Shown here: positions 8,037-15,316 of the stretch, in pieces | Layout of the letters: each line of letters starts with the position of its first letter | Position numbering within the stretch: position 1 is the first letter of the stretch | From: Vannielia litorea | Lineage (GTDB): Bacteria; Pseudomonadota; Alphaproteobacteria; Rhodobacterales; Rhodobacteraceae | Reading direction: 5' to 3' | DNA length: 64,000 bases | NCBI RefSeq assembly: GCF_019801175.1 | Contig: NZ_JAHVJR010000001.1 | Coordinates: 1,922,001 to 1,986,000, forward strand | Notes under the pieces: generated by a model | Database searches by the model: none | What the model saw: only the letters and a program-made list of their open reading frames with translations | What the model was told of the DNA's origin: nothing | Translations under genes and position numbers: made by a program

Positions 8037-9401
8037 ATGCGCACCCAAGCCCAGCCCCCCGCAGTGCCCACAACCCGGTCCGTCTTTCACCTCGCATGGC
8101 CACTGACCCTGAAGTCCATCATGCTGCACGGGATCGTCGTGATTGACGGTTGGCTTGTATCGTCACTGGGTGAAGGCGCTGTGGCGGTGCTCGGCCTTTC
8201 GGCTTCCATCGCCGGGCTGTTGATCGGATTGATCGTAGCCTTTTCCAATGCCACTCAGATCAGGATCGCGCAGGCGTTTGGGTCGGGTGATCGGGCTTTC
8301 CTGAAGTCCGCGCTGCTGTCGGGTCTGACCGTTAACTTTGGCGTCGTTACAACGGGCCTTGCGCTGCTTGCGCTTTTCGCCGGACCGCTGATCGACGGGT
8401 TGGCCCACAATGCCGACATCGCTTATGGGGCACGGGCCTACCTGAGCATTTTCGCCGTAGTCATCCTCGCAGAGGCGCTCGGCCACTGCCTCACCGGTTA
8501 TTTCAACGGCTGCGGCGAAACCCGGCTTCCAGCACTGAGCTACATGATGGCTGTGCCAGTGAACATTGCGGTAAGCGTCGTGCTGATCCATGGCCACCTT
8601 GGCGCACCGGCCCTCGGCGTCACCGGCGCCGCGATTGGCAGCGCCGTTGCCTCAGTAATTCAGGTTGGTTTCTTGGCTGGACTCTTGCTATCGCGCGACC
8701 GGACCCTGTTGAGGGTCATCGGGTGGCGCAACGGCACCTACACCGCCAGCTTGCGCCGCCACTTCATCTTCTCGCTTCCGATTGCTGCCACTTTCGGCAG
8801 CGCGACCATTGCAATCAGCGTCTGCGGGTTGCTCTACGCCCGGCTTCCGGTGAACGACTTTGCTGCGATGACGATCATCATGCCCTGGGTGCAGGTGGTA
8901 GGCACGTTCGGCATGTGCTGGGCGCAAGCCACCGGGATCTATGTTGGACAGATGCTGGGCAGAAGCACACCGGGAGAGGTGCTTGACAGGTTTCTCCTGT
9001 CGGTGTGGCGAACGTCCTTCCTCGCCTCCAGCCTCGTTGCGGCGATCTACGCCGGCATCTGTCTCGCCAGCCCGTGGATCTATCCCGACCTGCATCCCGA
9101 CACCCGTGCCACCTTGCTGAGTTTTCTACCCATCCTCATTTTCCTCCCCTTTCCCAAGGGCTCCAACGCGATTTGCGGCAATACCCTCCGAGCGGGCGGC
9201 GAAACACTTTATGTCATGCATATCTTCGTCTGGTCGCAGTGGCTCTTTCGCGTCCCCGCCACTGCCGCGGCGGTGCTGTGGCTTGATGCCTCCGTGACGG
9301 TGGTTTTCGCACTCGTGCTGGCGGAAGAACTCATCAAGTTTGCCCCCTTTCACCTTCGCCTCAGGCAAGGACATTGGAGGACCGGGACGATGGAAGATTG
9401 A
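8037..9401 (+). CDS. MATE family multidrug/metabolite exporter
   Basis: 454 residues with about 12 hydrophobic helices in two homologous halves. The N-terminal half begins VFHLAWPLTLKSIMLHGIVVIDGW and contains the MATE-like segment NATQIRIAQAFGSGD; the second half begins near residue 240. MATE proteins export cations, drugs or metabolites using Na+ or H+ gradients. The gene starts 90 bp after the GntR gene on the same strand and ends 30 bp before the promoter of the TRAP operon, so it may be co-transcribed with the regulator. A MATE gene inside a sugar-acid locus is unusual. It could relieve build-up of an intermediate or protect against a co-occurring compound, but nothing in the sequence shows a substrate. 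Confidence 0.85.
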   Translation: MRTQAQPPAVPTTRSVFHLAWPLTLKSIMLHGIVVIDGWLVSSLGEGAVAVLGLSASIAGLLIGLIVAFSNATQIRIAQAFGSGDRAFLKSALLSGLTVNFGVVTTGLALLALFAGPLIDGLAHNADIAYGARAYLSIFAVVILAEALGHCLTGYFNGCGETRLPALSYMMAVPVNIAVSVVLIHGHLGAPALGVTGAAIGSAVASVIQVGFLAGLLLSRDRTLLRVIGWRNGTYTASLRRHFIFSLPIAATFGSATIAISVCGLLYARLPVNDFAAMTIIMPWVQVVGTFGMCWAQATGIYVGQMLGRSTPGEVLDRFLLSVWRTSFLASSLVAAIYAGICLASPWIYPDLHPDTRATLLSFLPILIFLPFPKGSNAICGNTLRAGGETLYVMHIFVWSQWLFRVPATAAAVLWLDASVTVVFALVLAEELIKFAPFHLRLRQGHWRTGTMED

Positions 9402-9701
9402 GGCAAGACGCAGCTTTTGATTGACAGAATCTGGGATACTAGTATTGGATTCGAATGCGGGGTTTGCATTCGACGCACCCGCATCACCCCCTCTTCCGGC
9501 GGAGGGGAGCGGTAGATCCTTGCCGGAAGATGAAACAAGTCCGTTGACTCGGTTAATGTATTAGCCGTGGATTGCCTGAGGAGGAGATTGCGTGCGGCTC
9601 GAGAGCAGCACGGAGCAAGGCAAATTGGACCACTGCCCCCGCCGAAAAGCTTCACAGCATGGCTGAAAAGGGCAGGCAACCAAAGACTGGGAGGAAAATT
9701 A
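9402..9701 (+). promoter_or_regulatory. 300-bp promoter and leader region of the TRAP operon
   Basis: A consensus -35 hexamer TTGACA lies at 9421-9426. The operator copy CTGGGATACTAGTATT at 9431-9446 falls in the spacer and over a weak -10 (TATTGG, 9443-9448). Immediately downstream is a perfect 8-bp inverted repeat, TCGAATGC (9451-9458) and GCATTCGA (9466-9473). About 230 bp of leader follow before dctP, with a good ribosome-binding site (GGGAGG) just before 9702. A repressor bound at 9431-9446 would block RNA polymerase directly. Confidence 0.6.
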
Positions 9702-10685
9702 ATGAACAAACACATCAGTACAACTTTCATCGGGGCGGCAACCGCCCTGACGGTACTCGCTGGCGCGGCCTCATCGGCTGAATGGCGGGGCTGGAACATC
9801 CATCCTGAGGGCTATCCGAACACTGTCGCGATGGACAAGCTCGCGGAGCTCGTGTCCGATAAGACCGGTGGAGAGATCACGCTTCAGATGTTCCACGGCG
9901 GAACATTGGGCGACCAACCGGACGCCATTGAGCAGGTGCGACTCGGTGGCCTGGAGATCGGCAACTTCAATCTCGGCCCGATCGGCCCGATCGCGCCTGA
10001 GGCCAACGTGGTTTCATTGCCCTTCATCTTCAAGGACGTGGATCACATGTTCCGCGTGCTTGACGGTGAAGCTGGCCAGAAGATTGCCGAAGGCATGACG
10101 GCCAAGGGGCTGGTGCCGCTGGCCTGGTATGATGCTGGCGCCCGTTCGTTTTATAATGCCGACAAGGCAATCAACGCCCCGGCGGATCTTCAGGGCATGA
10201 AGGTCCGGGTGATGAACAACGATCTCTACTCGGGCATGATCTCCGAGCTGGGAGGAAACCCCTCTCCGATGGCCTTTGGAGAGGTCTACCAAGCGCTAAA
10301 GACGGGCGTGGTTGACGGGGCCGAGAACAACTGGCCGTCCTACGAGTCAACCGGGCATTTCGAGGTCGCGGGCTTCTACTCACTGAGCCAACACCTGATC
10401 ATCCCCGAGTGCGTCTGCATCAACGCCGACGTGTTCAACGGGCTGTCCGATGAGCAGAAGACCGCATTGAAGAAGGCCGCGCAGGAGTCGGCCGTACTGC
10501 AGCGCCAGCTTTGGAGCGAGCGTGAGGCCGCGAGCCGCGACAAGGTGGTGTCTGCAGGTGTGACGATGAACGAGATTGCCGACAAAGCGCCGTTCCAAGA
10601 GGCAATGGCGCCAGTTTACGACGCCTACCTCAGCGCCAATCCTGACCTGCGACCGCTGGTCGAGCTGATCCAGGCGACCGATTGA
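9702..10685 (+). CDS. dctP: TRAP transporter substrate-binding protein, DctP family
   Basis: 327 residues starting at the ATG at 9702 after GGGAGGAAAATTA. The signal peptide ends about residue 23 (LAGAASSAE). DctP features include EVYQALKTGVVDGAENNWPSYE near residues 190-211, which holds the conserved loop that closes on the ligand, and the segment LQGMKVRVMNN with the conserved Arg that contacts the substrate carboxylate. Members of this subgroup bind sugar acids and other organic acids. The operator upstream is shared with the polyuronide ABC operon, suggesting that the ligand is a monomeric uronate or related aldonate. It is the first gene of dctP-dctQ-dctM. Confidence 0.92.
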   Translation: MNKHISTTFIGAATALTVLAGAASSAEWRGWNIHPEGYPNTVAMDKLAELVSDKTGGEITLQMFHGGTLGDQPDAIEQVRLGGLEIGNFNLGPIGPIAPEANVVSLPFIFKDVDHMFRVLDGEAGQKIAEGMTAKGLVPLAWYDAGARSFYNADKAINAPADLQGMKVRVMNNDLYSGMISELGGNPSPMAFGEVYQALKTGVVDGAENNWPSYESTGHFEVAGFYSLSQHLIIPECVCINADVFNGLSDEQKTALKKAAQESAVLQRQLWSEREAASRDKVVSAGVTMNEIADKAPFQEAMAPVYDAYLSANPDLRPLVELIQATD

Positions 10686-10703
10686 GCTGACCTGATACTC
10701 CAA

Positions 10704-10727
10704 GCCCGCCCCTCGACAGGGGCGGGC
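10704..10727 (+). terminator. Strong intra-operon hairpin between dctP and dctQ
   Basis: A perfect 10-bp GC-rich stem, GCCCGCCCCT (10704-10713) and AGGGGCGGGC (10718-10727), has a 4-nt loop (CGAC). It lies 18 bp after the dctP stop. There is only a short pyrimidine run after it (CTCTTTC), so partial termination or 3'-end stabilisation is likely. This would give more binding protein than membrane subunits, a common arrangement in binding-protein-dependent transport operons. Confidence 0.6.
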
Positions 10728-10748
10728 GCACTCTTTCAAGGGCTGCCC

Positions 10749-11282
10749 ATGATTCCGTCAATGCATCGCGACACCCCGACATGGCTTGGCTGGTTCAATC
10801 GTAGCCTTGACCTAGTAGCCAGCCTCTGCCGGATCATCACAGGCGTTTCGCTGGTTGTGCTCACGGTGATTTTCGGCTGGCTCGTCTTCGGGCGCTATGT
10901 GCTCAATGCCACGCCAACCTGGGTCGAGCAGGTTGCGCTCCTGCTCATCATGGTGATCGCTTTCCTGGGCAGCGCAGTGGGCGTGCACGAGAACTCCCAT
11001 CTCTCTGTCATGGCGTTGCGCACCGCAGTGCCCATGTGGATCCGCAATGCGCTGGTTGTACTGGCCGACCTGCTGCTTCTGGGCTTCGGCGCGTTGATGG
11101 CCTTTTACGGAGCGAAGCTGACGCTCTTCAAGTGGGGCTCAATGATCCCTCTTATCCAGATGCCTGAGGGACTCCGCTCGCTCCCGCTCACAATCGGCGG
11201 CGGCCTCATCGTGCTCTTCACCTTCGGCCACCTGCTCCGCTTCGCATTGGGTCAGGACTGGCGCAAAGACCTCATTCAATAG
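10749..11282 (+). CDS. dctQ: TRAP transporter small membrane subunit, DctQ family
   Basis: 177 residues with four predicted membrane helices, the usual size and topology of DctQ. The segment FGRYVLNATPTWVEQVALLLIMVIAFLGSA contains the conserved (T/S)WxEE-like region between helices 1 and 2. The ATG at 10749 is used; an alternative ATG lies four codons later. It is located between dctP and dctM, ending 12 bp before dctM. DctQ forms the fixed scaffold for the DctM elevator domain in the inner membrane. Confidence 0.9.
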   Translation: MIPSMHRDTPTWLGWFNRSLDLVASLCRIITGVSLVVLTVIFGWLVFGRYVLNATPTWVEQVALLLIMVIAFLGSAVGVHENSHLSVMALRTAVPMWIRNALVVLADLLLLGFGALMAFYGAKLTLFKWGSMIPLIQMPEGLRSLPLTIGGGLIVLFTFGHLLRFALGQDWRKDLIQ

Positions 11283-11294
11283 GACCCCGTCGAC

Positions 11295-12578
11295 ATGGGA
11301 ATTTTCGTTCTGCTGGGGATGTTCGCTCTCTGCGTGGCCATTGGTGCGCCGGTGGCCTTTGCCCTCGGCATCTCCGCCATCGCGGCCTTCTGGTTCGAGG
11401 GGCTGCCGCTGATGATCGGCTACCAACGCATCATCGCCGGGATCAACGTTTTCTCGCTCATGGCGATCCCCTTCTTCATCTTCGCGGGCGAGCTGATGTT
11501 TCACGGCGGCATTGCGATGCGGCTGGTCAAGTTCGCCTCCGCGGCGGTGGGTGCCGTGCGCGGCGGGCTCGGAATCGTCAACGTCTTCTCGTCGATGCTC
11601 TTCGGCGGCATCTCCGGCTCTGCGGTGGCCGATATCTCTGCGCTCGGCTCGATCCTGATCCCGGTGATGAAGGAAAAGGGCTATGACGCGGATTATGCGG
11701 TGAACGTTACCGTCACCTCCTCGATCGCGGGCATCGTCATTCCACCCAGCCACAACATGATCATCTATGCCATTGCGGCGGGCGGTGGCATCTCGATCTC
11801 TAAGCTTTTCATGGCAGGCGTTGTACCCGGAATGCTGATGTGCCTCTGCCTCGCAGTGGCGGCCTATGTCGTGGCAGTGCGACGCGGCTATCAGGCCGAG
11901 GTGTTCCCCGGCTTCGCCTCGCTCTTTCTGAGCTTCATCGCCGCCCTGCCCGGCCTGTTTACCGCAGTCATTATCGTGGGCGGTGTCCTCTCTGGCATCT
12001 TCACTGTCACCGAGTCCGGGGCGTTCGGCGCGATCTATGCTTTCGTTGTAACCCTGCTGGTCTATCGCAGCTTGACATGGAAGAGCTTCGTCACCGCAGT
12101 GAAGAGCTCGGTCCGAACCACCGCGATGGTGATGATCCTGATCGCCTGTGCCGGGGCCTTTGCCTACATGCTCACCTTCTACCGGGTGCCCGACAAGACC
12201 GTGACCTTGCTCACCGCGATCACCGAGAACCCGATCCTGATCCTGATCCTGATCAACGTGGTGCTGCTGGTGCTCGGGATGATCATGGATATGGCGGCGC
12301 TGATCCTCATCTGCACGCCTATCTTCCTGCCGGTGGCTTACAGCATCGGGCTGGACCCCCTGCAGTTTGGCATCATCCTGATGATGAACCTCGGCCTCGG
12401 CCTATGCACGCCGCCGGTGGGCGCCTGTCTCTTTGTGGGCTGCTCGGTCGGGCGGCTGCCAATGGAGCAAGCGGTGAAGACGATCTGGCCGTTCTACCTG
12501 GCCATACTCGTGGCGCTGATGCTGGTGTCCTTCGTGCCGGGCATATCCCTGACACTCCCGGGGTGGATTGATATCTAG
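11295..12578 (+). CDS. dctM: TRAP transporter large permease subunit, DctM family
   Basis: 427 residues and very hydrophobic, in agreement with the ~425-residue DctM standard. Typical motifs include MAIPFFIFAGELM near residues 56-68, FGGISGSAVADISALGSI near residues 98-115, and NLGLGLCTPPVGACLFVGC in the second half; these hairpins form the Na+ and substrate sites. It is a Na+-coupled importer with DctP and DctQ. It is the last gene of the operon; the next gene (the integrase) is convergent, with 248 bp between and no strong terminator that I can see. Confidence 0.92.
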   Translation: MGIFVLLGMFALCVAIGAPVAFALGISAIAAFWFEGLPLMIGYQRIIAGINVFSLMAIPFFIFAGELMFHGGIAMRLVKFASAAVGAVRGGLGIVNVFSSMLFGGISGSAVADISALGSILIPVMKEKGYDADYAVNVTVTSSIAGIVIPPSHNMIIYAIAAGGGISISKLFMAGVVPGMLMCLCLAVAAYVVAVRRGYQAEVFPGFASLFLSFIAALPGLFTAVIIVGGVLSGIFTVTESGAFGAIYAFVVTLLVYRSLTWKSFVTAVKSSVRTTAMVMILIACAGAFAYMLTFYRVPDKTVTLLTAITENPILILILINVVLLVLGMIMDMAALILICTPIFLPVAYSIGLDPLQFGIILMMNLGLGLCTPPVGACLFVGCSVGRLPMEQAVKTIWPFYLAILVALMLVSFVPGISLTLPGWIDI

Positions 12579-12826
12579 CGGAAACCTTCGTCTTGCGGAT
12601 AGATAACTCGAACACTCGTGGAGCGATCTTTCAGCTGGGAATAGTTGCCGCTGTCGCTAAGAATTGGATCACGAACAAGGTTTCGAAATTTGCCTCTCCC
12701 GTCAGCACGATGAAAAATCATGCTAGGAAATACCGTAAGCAAAAATCCGTCCGGCGCCTTGCGCGCCGATTCGCGGCCCCTGATGCTCATACTCGGTGCT
12801 TTGTGGTACTGCGGAACATCTCTCTA

Positions 12827-14452
12827 TCACGCTTCAATCACATCATTTACTTCATCCTCGGCTCTCAACAATGAAATCTGCAAGCCCTTAGCACGGGCAT
12901 ATTCTGGGGAACCCCGCTGCAGCCGGCTAAAGAACAGGTCCAATAGCAGGTCCTTTTCATCATCAATCAGGTCTCGCCGCTCTCTTATCTCTGTAATGAT
13001 TTCCGCGCGGCAGTCCTCGCTCATCTTTCCATAGTAACGCTCGGTGATTACATCGGTCTCATGCCCAAGATTTAATGACCATGCCTTTCTTTCTCTCGCA
13101 GACTTGCACACCGATGCGCCAAGCGCAGCCAAGGTATCTCGCGCGCAATGCGGGCTGTAGCTGGCGCCCGCGACAACGCTTGCAGATCTGAAGGCCCGAG
13201 TGACCGCACCTGTACTGGTCATAGGTTGAATGTTCTGGTGGCTGCTCAATTTATGACACAGCCTCCGATAATCTGGAAATAAGGCATCGTTGCTCCCAAG
13301 ACCCAGATTCTTGATCAACTTAATCCAGGTACACACAACTCCTTCAAAATACTCGGTGCGCGGAAAGAAGCTGGCAACGAAATTCTTTCCGTTCTTGCCC
13401 TTTAGGCTCCTCCCATCGTGGATGACGGTCCCTTCCTCTATATAAACATGTTTCAAACGGAGATTAATCAACGCAGTTGCACGGAATCCTGACAGGAAGG
13501 CCATGTCAACGATTGCTTGGTCACGCTTTTCGCGCAGGCTAACGGACCTCATGCCGTCGATCATTTCGGCAGCTGCCTTTATGTCTGGGTAGTCTCGCAC
13601 CTTTGGTAGTGCTTTGGCGGAGAGCCGCCGCGGCAGTTCTAGGTAACCCGGCAAATTTGAACCAAGTCGCCGAAAGCCGTTTTGGCTCCTTAACCAGTCG
13701 AGGAATGCCCGGACATGGGAGGCTCGATGCCTGACTGTTGATACCGACAGCGCCTGGTCGCCGTTCTCGTCCAGTCGCAACAACAGGTCCTCGCGATAAG
13801 CAGCGACATCCCGTTGCAGAAGCATCTCAAAGGGTTTCCCCCCGACCGACGCTTCGAACTCCCTGATGGAAACGAGGTGCGCCGCAATGGTTTTGTCGTC
13901 ATAACGGCCAGCATATTGCTGCCACTCAAATACCACTCGATCGTTGCAGGAGCACACGGCGCCCACAGTATTTTCGTCCCTCTTTGTGCAAATTTTTCCA
14001 ACACCAGCCTGAGAGCCAAGTACATCTTCGTCTATGGCTTTCAAGCTGGTGTTGTTTTGGGCAGCTTTCTGGAGCTTGTCGCACTCCGTCTCACTTAGAA
14101 GCTTTGAGGTTCGCGCTCCGCAGTCCGGACACGCGGCGAAGACCTTCGGTCGAGCCATCGCATCAGCTAGAAATTCCAGGGAACCAACGTGCGGAAAGAC
14201 AATCGCCTTGCAGGTGAAACATTTGAATTGTCCGTGCCGAAGTGATTGATGACTTCTGGACCGACGAACCTCATGGAACCGGCTCAGTTCCTCTCCGCGA
14301 AACAACTGCGGCCCTTCACCCGGAGATGGGCACAATCCATCGCGAACCCAATTCGAGACGGTGGTACGGCAAACATCATAGAGATCCTTGACCTGAGGCA
14401 CTGAGTAAACTCGATGCCTCATTGGACGAACCTTCTTGTACGAGCGGCTCAT
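12827..14452 (-). CDS. Tyrosine recombinase/integrase with HTH and zinc-ribbon N-terminus
   Basis: 541 residues, longer than usual for a tyrosine recombinase. Residues ~14-60 form a MerR/AlpA-like HTH (YSVPQVKDLYDVCRTTVSNW). CxxC pairs at 78/81 and 108/111 suggest a zinc ribbon, and further Cys lie at 155, 167 and 169. A core-binding domain follows (~170-270). The catalytic set is complete: R324 (SGFRATAL), Lys near 351, H435-x-x-R438 (SPHCARD), H464 (LGHETD) and Y473/Y474. It overlaps the small HTH gene upstream by ATGA. Its codon use is visibly less GC-biased than that of neighbours. It is transcribed away from the 3' end of the tRNA-Ser gene at 15018, a classic arrangement for integration into a tRNA. 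Confidence 0.9.
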   Translation of the reverse strand: MSRSYKKVRPMRHRVYSVPQVKDLYDVCRTTVSNWVRDGLCPSPGEGPQLFRGEELSRFHEVRRSRSHQSLRHGQFKCFTCKAIVFPHVGSLEFLADAMARPKVFAACPDCGARTSKLLSETECDKLQKAAQNNTSLKAIDEDVLGSQAGVGKICTKRDENTVGAVCSCNDRVVFEWQQYAGRYDDKTIAAHLVSIREFEASVGGKPFEMLLQRDVAAYREDLLLRLDENGDQALSVSTVRHRASHVRAFLDWLRSQNGFRRLGSNLPGYLELPRRLSAKALPKVRDYPDIKAAAEMIDGMRSVSLREKRDQAIVDMAFLSGFRATALINLRLKHVYIEEGTVIHDGRSLKGKNGKNFVASFFPRTEYFEGVVCTWIKLIKNLGLGSNDALFPDYRRLCHKLSSHQNIQPMTSTGAVTRAFRSASVVAGASYSPHCARDTLAALGASVCKSARERKAWSLNLGHETDVITERYYGKMSEDCRAEIITEIRERRDLIDDEKDLLLDLFFSRLQRGSPEYARAKGLQISLLRAEDEVNDVIEA

Positions 14453-14781
14453 CTTGCACCCTGAGCCCGACGGCGCGCCTCGAACTGCTCCAGATCCACG
14501 CGAGCCCAGCGGGTGACTCTCTGTGAAAAGCGGATAGGCTCCGGTAGATCACCTTTTTTACACCATCGCCAGATCGTGGCGGGAGACACGCCGAAGTAAG
14601 CTGCAACTTCCTTGACCGACAGGTAGTTTCCACCGGGCGCGTGATCCGGAGAAACGACGGCAACGGAAGGCTGCTGCTTCGCCGCCATGTCACTCGACAC
14701 GGCTGCGGCAACGCAAGTTGCATCGCGTTCATCGGAAAAAAGGTCGAACTGTCTTGGACTATCTGAGTCAGCATTGGACAT
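14449..14781 (-). CDS. AlpA/excisionase-like helix-turn-helix DNA-binding protein
   Basis: 110 residues from the ATG at 14779-14781, preceded by AAGGGGATCAAGC. The N-terminal 50 residues are low-complexity. Residues ~52-105 form an AlpA/HTH_17 domain: YLSVKEVAAYFGVSPATIWR, then WCKKGDLPEPIRFS and the wing RVTRWARVDLEQFEARRRAQG. The stop overlaps the integrase start by four bases, so the two are translationally coupled. AlpA-like proteins regulate integrase or act as recombination directionality factors, binding near the attachment site. The natural target here would be the direct repeats at 14941-14976. Confidence 0.82.
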   Translation of the reverse strand: MSNADSDSPRQFDLFSDERDATCVAAAVSSDMAAKQQPSVAVVSPDHAPGGNYLSVKEVAAYFGVSPATIWRWCKKGDLPEPIRFSQRVTRWARVDLEQFEARRRAQGAR

Positions 14782-14940
14782 GCTTGATCCCCTTCTTTGA
14801 GGGCAATCAAGACAACATCCTGCGCCTATGAATTGCGATTGTACTACGGGCTTATCAGGTAGCCCTCACCTATGGCTTCAGCATGCAACGACCTGAGGCG
14901 ACCTGACAAGCCATTTGTTGGCCTTTCACTCAGCATCGCA

Positions 14941-14981
14941 AATGTGGGGCTCAATGTGGGGCCATATGTGGGGGCCCACAT
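14941..14981. repeat. Three 12-bp direct repeats and an inverted copy next to the tRNA attachment site
   Basis: AATGTGGGGC starts at 14941 and at 14953, and TATGTGGGGGC at 14965, exactly 12 bp apart. The last copy is half of an inverted repeat, ATGTGGG (14966-14972) and CCCACAT (14975-14981). The stretch lies in the 236-bp gap between the AlpA-like gene and the tRNA 3' end, followed by an AT-rich segment (14982-15017). Arm-type integrase sites or AlpA sites are the likely explanation. Confidence 0.55.
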
Positions 14982-15017
14982 TATTATATATGAGAATCAA
15001 TCGATTAGCCAAAATAA

Positions 15018-15107
15018 ATGGCGGAGGAGGTGGGATTCGAACCCACGGTACGCTTTCACGCACGCCGGTTTTCAAGACCGGTGCATTCGACCACTCTGCC
15101 ACTCCTC
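15018..15107 (-). tRNA. tRNA-Ser (anticodon UGA)
   Basis: 90 nt read on the minus strand. The acceptor stem GGAGGAG (15107-15101) pairs with CTCCTCC (15028-15022), the discriminator base is G at 15021, and the CCA end is encoded (15020-15018). The anticodon arm is CCGGTCTTGAAAACCGG, with anticodon TGA. A long variable arm and the T-arm GGTTCGAATCC are present, as expected for class II serine tRNAs. The 3' end faces the integrase, so it is the probable attB target. Confidence 0.97.
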
Positions 15108-15316
15108 CGGCGGGGTCTGATGCTGGTAAAACCCCGCCGTGGGGGAAAAGGCAACACCCCTCACGCCAATTTTTGCTTGGCTCCGATATCCCGGGTTTCC
15201 ATGCGCCCTTCACCTATGTATTGTGACGTTCGAGAGCAGTTCAGCCGGGCAAACCGGCGGCAAAAAACGCGATGGCGGGCAAAGACCCGACCACTCGGCG
15301 GACAAAGGGGCGAAGC

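Noticed and set aside
9447..9455. Possible second attachment site: GGATTCGAA, also present in the tRNA-Ser T-arm
   Set aside because: Only nine bases match, the acceptor stem and CCA end are not repeated, and it coincides with the TRAP promoter region.
14872..15120. Small plus-strand frame overlapping the tRNA-Ser region
   Set aside because: It is antisense to the tRNA, giving the familiar false peptide (WDSNPR-like), and covers the 12-bp repeats.
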